Assembly (NCBI GenBank): GCA_016793865.1
Contig: JAEULJ010000001.1
Span: forward strand, 558,001-622,000
DNA from: Altererythrobacter sp.
Lineage (GTDB): Bacteria > Pseudomonadota > Alphaproteobacteria > Sphingomonadales > Sphingomonadaceae
Reading direction: 5' to 3'
Length of the DNA stretch: 64,000 bases
Shown here: in pieces, positions 48,655 through 59,640 of the stretch
Layout: each line of letters starts with the position of its first letter
Position numbering within the stretch: the first letter of the stretch is position 1
Notes under the pieces: generated by a model
The model's database searches: none
The model's input: the letters and a program-made list of their open reading frames with translations, nothing else
What the model was told of the DNA's origin: nothing
Program-made: the position numbers and the translations under genes

Positions 48655-49724
48655 GCTGGAACGGCTTCGGGCGGGTCTTCCGCTTCACCACCTGGGGTGA
48701 AAGCCACGGCCCGGCGCTGGGCGCGGTGGTTGACGGCTGCCCTCCGGGGCTCGCGCTGGCGGAGGGGGACATCCAGCCCTTCCTCGATGCCCGCCGTCCC
48801 GGCCAGTCGAAGTTCACCACCCAGCGGCAGGAACCCGATGCGGTCCGCATCCTTTCCGGCACCTTCGAAGGCCGCACCACCGGCACCCCGATCAGCCTGA
48901 TGATCGAGAACACCGACCAGCGCTCGAAGGATTATGCGCAGATCGCCGGCGCCTATCGGCCCGGCCACGCCGATTATGCCTATGACGCCAAATACGGCCT
49001 GCGCGATCATCGCGGCGGCGGGCGCAGCTCAGCGCGCGAAACCGCGGCGCGGGTGGCGGCCGGGGCGGTGGCACGGCTGGTCATCCCCGAAGTTTCGATC
49101 ATCGCCTATGTGGCCGAGATCGGCGGCGATGCCATCGACCCCGCCGCCTTCGACGCGGAGGAAATCGCCCGCAATCCGTTCTTCTGCCCCGATGCCGGCG
49201 CGGCGCGGCGCTGGGAGGGGCTGGTGGACCAGGCCCGCAAGTCCGGCTCGTCGCTGGGCGCGGTGGTCGAATGCGTGGCCACCGGCGTGCCGGCGGGCTG
49301 GGGCGCGCCGATCTATGCCAAGCTCGATGCCGACCTCGCCGGTGCGATGATGGGGATCAACGCCGTCAAGGGCGTGGAGATCGGCGACGGGTTCGGCGCG
49401 GCGCGGCTGACCGGCGAACAGAACGCCGATCCGATGCGGCCGGGAGAAGGTGGAGGCGGGCCGCGCTTCCTCGCCAATCACGCCGGAGGCATCGCGGGCG
49501 GGATCAGCACCGGCCAGCCGGTGGTCTGCCGCGTCGCATTCAAGCCCACCAGTTCCATCCTCACGCCGGTGGAAAGCATCACCCGCTCGGGCGAGGCCAC
49601 CGAAGTCCGCACCAGGGGCCGCCACGACCCCTGCGTGGGCATCCGCGGCACGCCCGTGGTGGAGGCGATGATGGCGCTGGTGCTGGCGGATCACAAGCTG
49701 CTGCACCGCGCGCAATGCGGATGA
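48651..49724 (+). CDS. aroC: Chorismate synthase
   Basis: The 357-residue FMN-dependent enzyme converts EPSP to chorismate, the end of the shikimate pathway. The family stretches [40 protein letters not shown] and [13 protein letters not shown] are intact. It is translationally coupled to moaA (ATGA), an unusual pairing since the two pathways are not directly linked. The katG promoter region starts just after its stop. Confidence 0.97.
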   Translation: MSWNGFGRVFRFTTWGESHGPALGAVVDGCPPGLALAEGDIQPFLDARRPGQSKFTTQRQEPDAVRILSGTFEGRTTGTPISLMIENTDQRSKDYAQIAGAYRPGHADYAYDAKYGLRDHRGGGRSSARETAARVAAGAVARLVIPEVSIIAYVAEIGGDAIDPAAFDAEEIARNPFFCPDAGAARRWEGLVDQARKSGSSLGAVVECVATGVPAGWGAPIYAKLDADLAGAMMGINAVKGVEIGDGFGAARLTGEQNADPMRPGEGGGGPRFLANHAGGIAGGISTGQPVVCRVAFKPTSSILTPVESITRSGEATEVRTRGRHDPCVGIRGTPVVEAMMALVLADHKLLHRAQCG

Positions 49725-49750
49725 GACAAGCCACTCGCCGATAAATCGGC

Positions 49751-49783
49751 TCGATCAATCGAACTCACTCAATCAATCGATTG
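49751..49783 (+). promoter_or_regulatory. Two dyads 22 bp apart upstream of katG
   Basis: TCGAT-CA-ATCGA (49751-49762) and CAATCGATTG (49774-49783) are inverted repeats whose centres are 22 bp apart, on the same DNA face, 70-102 bp upstream of the katG start. That spacing suits a tetrameric OxyR-type peroxide sensor, but the bases do not match the ATAG-N7-CTAT consensus well, so another regulator is possible. Confidence 0.4.
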
Positions 49784-49852
49784 GACGCATCACCGACACA
49801 CGGCCATGACGGTGTGGCACGATACCCGATTCCCTTAAGCTGGAGAGTGACA

Positions 49853-52048
<2,196 letters not shown>

Positions 52049-52069
52049 CCCGAACCATCGGGCCGCACC

Positions 52070-52103
52070 AAGGGGCTCCGGCGGCGACGCCGGGGCCCCT
52101 TTT
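52070..52103 (+). terminator. Rho-independent terminator of katG
   Basis: A 13-bp stem (52070-52082 with 52089-52101; one G-T wobble) with loop GGCGAC ends in TTTT, 21 bp after the katG stop. It is the clearest intrinsic terminator in the window; the minus-strand Smr gene ends just beyond it. Confidence 0.9.
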
Positions 52104-52108
52104 CCGTG

Positions 52109-52714
52109 TCAGCGGGGCTTCTTGAGGATCACATAGAGCGCGCCCTCTCCGCCGTGGCGGCGGTGGGCCTGGCGGATCGCGGAGATAGCGGGCCCGTGGC
52201 GGCTGGCGGCAAGCCAGTCCAGTAGCTTGGCGCGGATGGCGCCGCGCTGGCCGGCGCGGTCGGCGGCGGGGCCGGGCCGCTCGCGCCCCGCGATCACCAG
52301 CACCACCCGCGCGCCCGTTTCACGGGCGATATCGAGCCCCCCGAGCAAACGCTGGTAGGCAGCGTCGAGCGAGTGTTCGTGAAGGTCGAGTGTGAAATCC
52401 GGCGCCAGCGTGCCGGCGCGAAGCCGGCGTTCCCAGTGGGAATCGAGACCGGGACTGGCGGTCTGGCGAGCCTCCGCGGCACGGGGAGGCGGCGGCACGT
52501 GGGGTCGACGGCGGGGATCTGCGGTTTGACGCGAGGTTGGAGGGGGCGGCGGTGGAGGTGAACCCCCTTCATCACCATGGCTGGACTTCCCGCCCGGCTT
52601 CGCATCCGCATCAACGCCTTCCCGGTGCCGAAGAGGATGGAAGGGCTGCACCGTCACCGCGACGCGCGCCCAGGCTTCGGCCTCACCGGGGCTCAGCCCG
52701 CGCGGCGGCTTCAT
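52109..52714 (-). CDS. Smr domain protein
   Basis: The 201-residue protein has a Pro-rich, low-complexity N-terminal half (runs of Pro around 52-60 and 75-78) and a C-terminal Smr domain (about 105-200) with LDLHEHSLD and HGGEGALYVIL. Smr domains (MutS2/YdaL type) are nucleases or nucleic-acid-binding modules. The usual LDxHG motif reads LDLHEH here, so nuclease activity is uncertain. The start overlaps the mltA stop (ATGA), and homologous Smr genes lie next to mltA in many alphaproteobacteria. Confidence 0.88.
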   Translation of the reverse strand: MKPPRGLSPGEAEAWARVAVTVQPFHPLRHREGVDADAKPGGKSSHGDEGGSPPPPPPPTSRQTADPRRRPHVPPPPRAAEARQTASPGLDSHWERRLRAGTLAPDFTLDLHEHSLDAAYQRLLGGLDIARETGARVVLVIAGRERPGPAADRAGQRGAIRAKLLDWLAASRHGPAISAIRQAHRRHGGEGALYVILKKPR

Positions 52715-53898
52715 CGCGCCAGCAGGCGCGCCAGCACTCCCCTGGGAAGCAGGACCAGCGCATGTCCGCGGCTGCTCATCCCGCCCGCGATGGTGCGTGC
52801 CTCGGGCCCGTTGCCCCAGAACGTATCGAAGCGGTTGACGCCCTTGATCGCCCCTCCAGTGTCCTGCGCGATCCAGAGGCCATCGGCGACATCATGTTCG
52901 ACGTCGAGCCAGACCGGCGCGCCCAGGGTGATGAAGGCGGGATCGGTCGCCACCGAACTTCCGCTACGGACCGGCACGTTGAGCGAGCCGAGCGGCCCGT
53001 CGCCGGTGTTCTCGCGGAAGAACACCCAGCTCGGGTTCTCGCGCATCAGCGCCGCGCCAGCTTCCGGGTTCTCGCGGATGTAGCGCATCAGGCCCTGCAT
53101 CGAGCCGGGATACTGCCCCGGCCCTTCGCCGATCAGCCCGCGCTCGCGCATCAGGCTGCCGATGCCGACATAGCCGCGACCGTTCTGGCCGGCATAGCCG
53201 ATCCGCATCGTGCTACCGTCCGGCAGGCGCAGCAGGCCCGAGCCCTGAATCTGCAGGAAGAAGAACTCCACCGGGTCGGCGGCCCAGGCGATCTCCAGCC
53301 CCCTGCCAGCCAGGGCCCCATCCTCGATCGCGGCGCGGTCGAAATAGGGCACGTGCCGGCCGTCCTCGTCGAGCCGACCGAGCGGCGGGTTGCCGCTGCG
53401 CTGTTCGGGCGCAATATCGGCGGGCCAGGCGCGTAGCAGATCGGGCGGCAGGGCATAGACCGGGCTGTCATAGCCCGGCTGCCGGGCGCGGCTGCCGGCG
53501 ATCTCGGGCTCGAAATAGCCGGTGATGAAGGTCCTGCCGTCGCCCAGCCGCGCGGTCTCGAACTCGCTCTCGAAGAAGCGCCGCGCATCGCCGGCCGGCC
53601 ATGCGCGTGCGGTGTCGCAAACCGCGCGCCAGTCGGCACCCGTGGTCAGCCGGCTGGCATCGGTGCGCGATACCAGGCGCGGGCAGGATTCGACGAAGGA
53701 CGCGAGCGCGCCGCGGGCGTCATCGGCGCCAATCCGCAAGGAAGCCACCGGCGGGCCCGCGCTGACGGTTGGCGGCGCGGGAGCGGGCGTGCCGGTCTGA
53801 ACGGGACCGGGCTGGCCGACTGGCGGACGGGTGTCGGCACTCGGGCGCACGCAACCCGCCAGCAGCAGGGTCGCGATCAGCACGGCAAGGCTTCGCAT
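52711..53898 (-). CDS. mltA: Membrane-bound lytic murein transglycosylase A
   Basis: The 395-residue outer-membrane lipoprotein cuts glycan strands, making anhydro-muropeptides, the substrates of AmpG elsewhere in this window. The lipobox is LLLAGC with C16 modified. The family motifs include TGYFEPEIAG, FFFLQIQGSG, RIGYAGQNGRGY, NPSWVFFRE and the C-terminal 3D domain AQDTGGAIKGVNRFDTFWG with catalytic Asp residues. The ATG at 53898 gives the lipoprotein signal; the frame to 54234 is antisense noise. It is coupled to the Smr gene downstream. Confidence 0.95.
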   Translation of the reverse strand: MRSLAVLIATLLLAGCVRPSADTRPPVGQPGPVQTGTPAPAPPTVSAGPPVASLRIGADDARGALASFVESCPRLVSRTDASRLTTGADWRAVCDTARAWPAGDARRFFESEFETARLGDGRTFITGYFEPEIAGSRARQPGYDSPVYALPPDLLRAWPADIAPEQRSGNPPLGRLDEDGRHVPYFDRAAIEDGALAGRGLEIAWAADPVEFFFLQIQGSGLLRLPDGSTMRIGYAGQNGRGYVGIGSLMRERGLIGEGPGQYPGSMQGLMRYIRENPEAGAALMRENPSWVFFRENTGDGPLGSLNVPVRSGSSVATDPAFITLGAPVWLDVEHDVADGLWIAQDTGGAIKGVNRFDTFWGNGPEARTIAGGMSSRGHALVLLPRGVLARLLAR

Positions 53899-53924
53899 CG
53901 GCAGCACTCGCCCCTGCCTGAGGA

Positions 53925-54572
53925 TCACCCCTCGTCGGTCTCGTCGAGCTTCCAGTCGGGACCGGACGAATCGAGGTGGCGCATGAAGGTCCACACGTCG
54001 CGGCTTTCCACCGCATCGGCCAGCGAACCCGCGATCACATTGCCCTCGCCATCGCGCGTGACCGCGGCGATGTCGGCCACGAACAGCAGTGCGATGCGCG
54101 CCACGCGCCCGTCCAGCGAGGCGCTGCTGACCGTGGCGCTTTCGATGCGGACAAGCCGGTTCTCCAGCGTCTCGCCAGCGGCTTCGCGCGCATCGATCGC
54201 GTCGGCGAAGCGGGCGTAGACGTCCTCGTCGCACAGCTCGCGCAGGGTTTCGCGGTCACCTTCCCAGAAGGCTTCCAGGACCATGCGATAGGCGCCCTGC
54301 GCGCCTTCTACGAAGCTGCCGAGCTCGAAGCGCGGATCGGCGGCGGCGATGGCGCGAACGCCCGCCTCGTTGCTGTCCACCACCTCGCGCCGGCGCAGAA
54401 CCGCGGCCGGCAGCACCGGACGGCGCGATTCGTTCGCGGCCTCTTCCGGGCGTTCGAAGCGGGTCGGGATCGGCTGCTCCTCCTCATGCTCGGCCCGGCG
54501 GCCCAGAACGGAATAGAGGCGGAGGCCGAGAAAGCCGGCGACCATGGCGAGAATGACGATTTCGAGGATCAC
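53925..54572 (-). CDS. Tim44-domain TimA family protein
   Basis: The 215-residue protein has an N-terminal membrane anchor (ILEIVILAMVAGFLGLRLYS), a charged linker and a Tim44/mL45-like domain (about 90-215) with FELGSFVEGAQGAYRMVLEAFWEGD. In alphaproteobacteria TimA-type proteins are inner-membrane adaptors related to mitochondrial Tim44 and sit divergently from secB, as here. The GTG at 54572 with AAGGAG 12 nt upstream is the start. It lies 26 bp before the mltA ATG, in the same direction. The 289-bp gap to secB holds only promoters as far as I can see. Confidence 0.88.
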   Translation of the reverse strand: MILEIVILAMVAGFLGLRLYSVLGRRAEHEEEQPIPTRFERPEEAANESRRPVLPAAVLRRREVVDSNEAGVRAIAAADPRFELGSFVEGAQGAYRMVLEAFWEGDRETLRELCDEDVYARFADAIDAREAAGETLENRLVRIESATVSSASLDGRVARIALLFVADIAAVTRDGEGNVIAGSLADAVESRDVWTFMRHLDSSGPDWKLDETDEG

Positions 54573-54861
54573 GGGGTCCGGATGCTCCTTGGACGCTGCG
54601 CGGGGAGCGTTCCCCGCCCACGCCTTGGTATGACGCCTTAGTGGCGGATTTCGTTCCTTTGTGCCCTAGATAGGGCGGAAATACAATCGGACAACCGCAC
54701 GGCCCGTGGCGGGACGGGGTGAGGCGGGGCATTGTAGCGGCGCGGGGCCGGCCATTGCCCCACCCCCACGCGGCTGCTAGGCGCGCGCCAACCCGCGAGG
54801 GAAGCGACCGCGCGTCGCCTCCGTGACGCCGGAGCACCATATCACACAAGGGCTTTCACTC

Positions 54862-55398
54862 ATGGCCGACGAGAACGACATTCTGACCGACCTCAACCTC
54901 GATCCCGGCACGGGCGCCAATGGCGCCGACAATCAGCCGATGGCCGGGTTGATCGCGCAATACATCAAGGATCTCTCGGTCGAGAATCCCAGTGCGCCCG
55001 CCTGCTACCAGTGGACCGATCAGCCCAATGTGGACGTTCAGTTCAACATCGCCGCCACCCCCGTGAACGACGAGGTCCACGAGGTGGAACTCAAGATCGT
55101 GGTCGGCGCCAAGATGCCGCAGGGCAATCTCTACCTCGTGGAGCTCAGCTATGCCGGGCTCGTCGGACTGCGCAACATTCCCGAGGATGCGGCCCACGCC
55201 TTCCTCTATGCCGAAGCGCCGCGCCTGCTGTTCCCCTTCGCCCGCCGGGTGATCGCGGACGCCACCCGCGATGCCGGCTTCGCCCCGCTGATGCTCGATC
55301 CGATGGATTTCGGCGCGCTCTACCAGCAGCAGCTCGCCCAGCGCCAGGCGGAAGGCAACAGCCCCTTCGACAAGCCGGCCGCGGGTGAGATCAACTAG
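54862..55398 (+). CDS. secB: Protein-export chaperone SecB
   Basis: The 178-residue cytosolic tetrameric chaperone keeps preproteins unfolded and passes them to SecA. The core YIKDLSVENPSAP and FNIAATPVNDEVHEVELKI blocks are typical, as is the C-terminal LDPMDFGALYQQQL. The N-terminal MADENDILTDLNLD extension is longer than in E. coli, as usual in alphaproteobacteria. The ATG at 54862 is used; the upstream frame to 54823 adds non-conserved residues. A GC hairpin after its stop (55424-55456) may end the transcript. Confidence 0.95.
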   Translation: MADENDILTDLNLDPGTGANGADNQPMAGLIAQYIKDLSVENPSAPACYQWTDQPNVDVQFNIAATPVNDEVHEVELKIVVGAKMPQGNLYLVELSYAGLVGLRNIPEDAAHAFLYAEAPRLLFPFARRVIADATRDAGFAPLMLDPMDFGALYQQQLAQRQAEGNSPFDKPAAGEIN

Positions 55399-55423
55399 CC
55401 ACCGCGCCCAACTCGCAGTGAGC

Positions 55424-55456
55424 CCGCGGGGTGTGCCCTGGCTGAACACTCCGCGG
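55424..55456 (+). terminator. Weak hairpin after secB
   Basis: Arms 55424-55434 and 55446-55456 pair over 11 positions including one G-T wobble, with an 11-nt loop, between secB and murJ. There is no T-run, so it may only slow polymerase or do nothing. Confidence 0.3.
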
Positions 55457-55515
55457 ATCGCCCCCGGCGCGGCCCCGCGCGGCCAGGCGTGGGCGCCAGG
55501 GACAAGCGGGCTGCG

Positions 55516-57126
55516 ATGACCAGTCTCGTCCGCAATGTGGGGACCATCGGCGCGCTGACCGCAGTCAGCCGCGTGTTCGGCTTCGTGCGCGACATGCTGC
55601 TCGCCCGTGTGCTCGGCGCGGGGATGGCCGCCGATGCCTGGCAGCTCGCCTTCACCCTCCCCAACACCTTCCGGCGGCTGTTCGCCGAAGGGGCGTTCAG
55701 CGTCGCCTTCGTGCCGATGTACACCCGCCGGCTGGCGGCCGAGGACGGCGGCGAGGCGGCCGCCGATGCCTTCGCCGGCGATGTCCTGTCGGTGTTCGTG
55801 TGGGTGTTGCTGGGCTTTTCCGCCCTGTGCATGATCGCCATGCCGGGGATCGTGTGGCTGCTGGCGCGCGAATACCAGGATGTGCCCGGCAAGTTCGAGC
55901 TGTCGGTGATGCTCAGCCGCGCGACCTTCCCCTATCTCGGGCTGGTGAGCCTGGTCGCGATGCTCTCGGGCCTGCTCAATGCGCGCAGCCGCTTCGGCCC
56001 CGGCGCCTTCGTTCCGGTGCTGCTCAACCTGGTGATGATCGGCGGGATTCTCGCGGGCGCCTGGCTGCGCGGCCCGGGCGGGAGCGACGTGACGGTGGCC
56101 TGGGCGCTGGCGACCGCGCTGGTGGCCGCCGGGGTGGCGCAGCTTGCCTATATGGTGGTGGCGACGAGGGCCGCGCGCGTGCGGCTCAAGATTACCCTGC
56201 CCCGCTTCACGCCCGAGGTCAGGCGGCTCGGGATGCTGATCCTGCCCGCCACTTTCGGCGCCGGCATCTACCAGATCAGCCAGCTCGTCGACACCTTCTT
56301 CGCCACCAGCCTGCCGCAGGGCTCGCTGACGCTGCTCAAGCTGGCGGACCGGCTGAACCAGATGCCGCTGGGCATCTTCGGGATCGCGCTGGGCACTGCC
56401 ATCCTCCCCATGCTGGCGCGGCACATCCAGTCCGGGAACGGCGCGGAAGCGCAAAGGCTCCAGGCCAACGCCATCGAGATCGCGCTGCTGCTGTGCCTGC
56501 CCAGCGCCGTGGCGCTGGCGATCTGCGCCGAGGCCTTCACCACCGGCATCTTCCAGGGCGGGAGGATGACGGGCGAGGATACCCGCATCATGGGCGCCAT
56601 CGTCACGGCGCTGGTGGCGGGGCTTCCCGCCTATGTCCTCATCAAGGTGTTCCAGCCCGCCTTCTTCAGCCGCGAGGACATGCGGACGCCCGTCTATGTC
56701 GCGGCCGGGGCGCTGACGATCAACATCGCGCTCAATTTCTGGGTCGTGCCGCGCTACGGCATCGTGGGCCTGGCCGCCGCGACGGCGATCACCGCCTGGC
56801 TCAATGTCGCCAGCCTCTACACCGTGCTCCAGATCCGGGGATGGTTCACCATGACCGGCAAGCTTGCCGGGCGCATCGCGCGGCAGTTGGCCGCCACCGC
56901 CGTGATGGCGGGGGTGCTGGCGTTCATGGCGCCGCGCACCGCATTCCTGTGGAGCGGCGGCACGCTGGAACGGGCGGGAGCGCTGGTCGCGCTGGTCGCG
57001 GCGGGCATGATCGCCTTTTTCGCCGCCGCCCTGCTGTTCGGCGCTCTCGACAGGGACCTCATCGCCCAGCTACGCCGCCGCCGCCCGGTCGCCAAGACCG
57101 AGGGCCCGCCCAACCTTTCCGAGTAA
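55516..57126 (+). CDS. murJ: Lipid II flippase MurJ
   Basis: The 536-residue MOP-superfamily protein with fourteen predicted membrane segments moves lipid II to the outer leaflet of the inner membrane for peptidoglycan synthesis. The start TSLVRNVGTIGALTAVSRVFGFVRD and the family segments FRRLFAEGAFSVAFVP and FQPAFFSREDMRTPVYVA are typical. The ATG at 55516 is the usual start; an upstream ATG at 55489 adds nine residues. It is followed after 6 bp by trpS in the same direction. Confidence 0.95.
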   Translation: MTSLVRNVGTIGALTAVSRVFGFVRDMLLARVLGAGMAADAWQLAFTLPNTFRRLFAEGAFSVAFVPMYTRRLAAEDGGEAAADAFAGDVLSVFVWVLLGFSALCMIAMPGIVWLLAREYQDVPGKFELSVMLSRATFPYLGLVSLVAMLSGLLNARSRFGPGAFVPVLLNLVMIGGILAGAWLRGPGGSDVTVAWALATALVAAGVAQLAYMVVATRAARVRLKITLPRFTPEVRRLGMLILPATFGAGIYQISQLVDTFFATSLPQGSLTLLKLADRLNQMPLGIFGIALGTAILPMLARHIQSGNGAEAQRLQANAIEIALLLCLPSAVALAICAEAFTTGIFQGGRMTGEDTRIMGAIVTALVAGLPAYVLIKVFQPAFFSREDMRTPVYVAAGALTINIALNFWVVPRYGIVGLAAATAITAWLNVASLYTVLQIRGWFTMTGKLAGRIARQLAATAVMAGVLAFMAPRTAFLWSGGTLERAGALVALVAAGMIAFFAAALLFGALDRDLIAQLRRRRPVAKTEGPPNLSE

Positions 57127-57132
57127 CCGATC

Positions 57133-58134
57133 ATGCGCGTCGTCTCCGGCATCCAGCCCACCGGCAATCTCCACCTCGGCAATTACCTCGGCGCGATCCG
57201 CAACTGGGTGCGGATGCAGGATGCGATGCCGGCCGGCGATCAATGCCTGTTCTTCCTCGCCGACATGCACGCGATCTCGATGCCGCACGATCCGGCGGAG
57301 CTGCGCCGCGCCACGCTCGAGATGGCGGCCGCGCTCACCGCCTGCGGCATCGACCCCGCGCGCTCGATCCTGTTCAACCAGGCGCAGGTGCCCGCTCACG
57401 CGGAACTCCAGTGGCTGCTCAACGGCACCGCCCGGATGGGGTGGCTCAACCGCATGACCCAGTGGAAGGACAAGGCCGGCAAGAACCGCGAGGGCGCATC
57501 CATCGCCCTGTTCGCCTATCCCGTGCTGCAGGCCGCCGACGTGCTGCTCTACCAGGCGACCCACGTGCCGGTGGGCGACGACCAGAAGCAGCATCTGGAG
57601 CTGGCCCGCGACATCGCGCAGAAGTTCAACACCGATTTCGGCGAGACCTTCACCCTGCCCGAGCCGATCATCCCGCCTGCCGCCGCGCGCATCATGAGCC
57701 TGCGCGATGGCACGGCGAAGATGAGCAAGTCCGATCCCAGCGACATGAGCCGGATCAACCTCGTCGACGATGCCGAACTGGTCATGCAGAAGGTGAAGAA
57801 GGCGAAGACCGATCCCGAGCCTTTGCCCAGCGAGCCGGGCGGGCTGGCCGGCCGGGCCGAAGCGCTGAACCTCGTCACCATCTACGCCGCGCTTTCGGAC
57901 ACCACGCCCGAGGCGGTGCTGGCGGAGCATGGTGGCCAGGGCTTCGGCGCATTCAAGCCTAAGCTGGGCGAGCTGCTGATCGAGACGCTGCGGCCGATCT
58001 CGACGCGCTTCTCGGAGCTGCTCGGGGACCAGGAGGCCCTCGACGCGATTCTGGCGCGCGGTGCGGCAAAGGCGCGAGAATTGGCCGCGCCCACGCTGGA
58101 GGCGACCTACACGGCGCTGGGGTTGGTCCGCTGA
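57133..58134 (+). CDS. trpS: Tryptophanyl-tRNA synthetase
   Basis: The 333-residue class I synthetase charges tRNA-Trp. The HIGH-like motif is GNLHLGNY and the KMSKS motif is AKMSKSDPSD; SGIQPTGNLHLG at the N-terminus is standard. Its length matches bacterial TrpRS. It is probably co-transcribed with murJ (6-bp gap), an order seen in many alphaproteobacteria. The 72 bp before cdd carry no clear terminator. Confidence 0.97.
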   Translation: MRVVSGIQPTGNLHLGNYLGAIRNWVRMQDAMPAGDQCLFFLADMHAISMPHDPAELRRATLEMAAALTACGIDPARSILFNQAQVPAHAELQWLLNGTARMGWLNRMTQWKDKAGKNREGASIALFAYPVLQAADVLLYQATHVPVGDDQKQHLELARDIAQKFNTDFGETFTLPEPIIPPAAARIMSLRDGTAKMSKSDPSDMSRINLVDDAELVMQKVKKAKTDPEPLPSEPGGLAGRAEALNLVTIYAALSDTTPEAVLAEHGGQGFGAFKPKLGELLIETLRPISTRFSELLGDQEALDAILARGAAKARELAAPTLEATYTALGLVR

Positions 58135-58206
58135 AGGCATGGGACGCGAAAGACCTGGCATGGCCTCGGCCTCGCCAGCGCGGATTTTCGCAGTTAGGCA
58201 CAGCGC

Positions 58207-58611
58207 ATGACCGATGAAGACCTCGTCGCGGCGGCGCGCGCGGCCGCGCGCCATTCCTATTCGCCCTATTCGGGATTCGCGGTCGGGGCCGCGCTGCAGT
58301 TCGCGGATGGCAGCGTGGTGACCGGCACCAATGTCGAGAACGCGAGCTACGGCCTGGCGCTCTGCGCCGAAACCGTGGCGGTGGGCAAGGCGATGGCCGA
58401 GGGCGCGCGCGGCGGGTTGGCGAAGGTGGCCGTGACCGGCCCTGGCGAGGATGTCATCACCCCCTGCGGCCGCTGCCGCCAGGTGCTGAACGAACTGGCG
58501 CAACTGGGCGGCACCGATCCCGAAATCCTCTGCGCGGGCCCGCGCGAAGTGCGGCGGATGAAGCTGTCCGAACTGCTCCCCCACGCCTTCGGCCCGGCGG
58601 ACCTGGGATGA
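58207..58611 (+). CDS. cdd: Cytidine deaminase
   Basis: The 134-residue tetrameric-type enzyme deaminates cytidine and deoxycytidine for pyrimidine salvage. The zinc site is seen in NASYGLALCAETVAV (CAE) and PCGRCRQVLNE (PCxxC). The start SPYSGFAVGAAL is typical. The stop overlaps the start of the LD-carboxypeptidase gene by ATGA, so the two genes are translationally linked. Confidence 0.95.
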   Translation: MTDEDLVAAARAAARHSYSPYSGFAVGAALQFADGSVVTGTNVENASYGLALCAETVAVGKAMAEGARGGLAKVAVTGPGEDVITPCGRCRQVLNELAQLGGTDPEILCAGPREVRRMKLSELLPHAFGPADLG

Positions 58612-59621
58612 TCGACCGGCGCGCGCTGATGGCCGGCGGCACCGCGCTGGCGGCGCTGGCCGCCACACCCGCCTTCGCGCGCACCAATCGCAAGCCGCCA
58701 CGGCTCAACCCCGGCGACACGGTGGGCGTGGTCTCCCCCGCCAGCACGATGGGCAGCGACGATGGGCTGGACCGCGCGGAATACTGGATCCGGGGCATGG
58801 GCCTCGTGCCGAGGTTCGGACCCAACGCGGGCGGGCGCTACGGCTATCTCGCGGGCACCGACGATCAGCGCGCGGGCGACCTGAATGCAGCCTACGCCGA
58901 CCCGGAGGTGAAGGCCGTTTTCGCGGTGCGCGGGGGCTGGGGCGGGGCGCGCATCCTGCCGCTGCTCGACTGGACCACGATCCGCGCCAATCCCAAGCTG
59001 CTGATCGGCTTTTCCGACGTGACCGCGCTGCATCTCGCCTTCGCCGCCCGCGCGGGCTTCCCGACCATCCACGGCGGCAACGCCACCAGCTCCTGGCGCA
59101 AGGCGAGCTGGGAGAGCCTGTGGCGCCTCGCCTTCGCGGGTGACACGCCCACGCTGGGCGGTGCTGCCATAGAGGAGGAGACCGGCCGCCCGGCGCGCAC
59201 CGTTCGCGGCGGCAAGGCTCAAGGCCGGCTGCTGGGGGGCAATTTTACCATCCTCAGCACGCTGATGGGCACGCCCTGGCTGCCGGACATGAAGGGCGCG
59301 GTGCTGTTCGTGGAGGATGTCAACGAATCCGAATATCGGGTGGACCGGATGTTCCAGCAGTTGAAGCTGGCCGGCGTGCTCGGCGGCCTCGCGGGCGTGA
59401 TCTTCGGGCAATGCACCAGCTGCGCCACCACCGCGCCCGACTATGCCGGGTTCACCATCGACCAGCTCGTGGACCACTACTTCGCCCCGCTCGGCATCCC
59501 GGCGGTAAGCGGCTTCGACAGCGGCCACATCTCGAACCAGCTCAGCCTGCCAAGCGGGGCGCGGGTGGAGCTGGACGCGGATGCGAGGACGGTGCGATTG
59601 CTGGAGGCGGTGGTGGCCTAG
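58608..59621 (+). CDS. S66 family LD-carboxypeptidase with an export signal
   Basis: The 337-residue S66 peptidase removes the terminal D-Ala from murein tetrapeptides (LD-carboxypeptidase). The Ser is in IGFSDVTALH, the Glu in LFVEDVNESE and the His in FDSGHISNQ, so the catalytic triad is intact. Unlike cytosolic LdcA, it starts IDRRALMAGGTALAALAATPAFA, a twin-arginine-like signal, implying periplasmic location. It is coupled to cdd by ATGA overlap. Export of an S66 enzyme changes its place in peptidoglycan recycling, from the cytosol to the wall. Confidence 0.9.
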   Translation: MIDRRALMAGGTALAALAATPAFARTNRKPPRLNPGDTVGVVSPASTMGSDDGLDRAEYWIRGMGLVPRFGPNAGGRYGYLAGTDDQRAGDLNAAYADPEVKAVFAVRGGWGGARILPLLDWTTIRANPKLLIGFSDVTALHLAFAARAGFPTIHGGNATSSWRKASWESLWRLAFAGDTPTLGGAAIEEETGRPARTVRGGKAQGRLLGGNFTILSTLMGTPWLPDMKGAVLFVEDVNESEYRVDRMFQQLKLAGVLGGLAGVIFGQCTSCATTAPDYAGFTIDQLVDHYFAPLGIPAVSGFDSGHISNQLSLPSGARVELDADARTVRLLEAVVA

Positions 59622-59640
59622 CGCCTCTGGCCCGCCCCGC

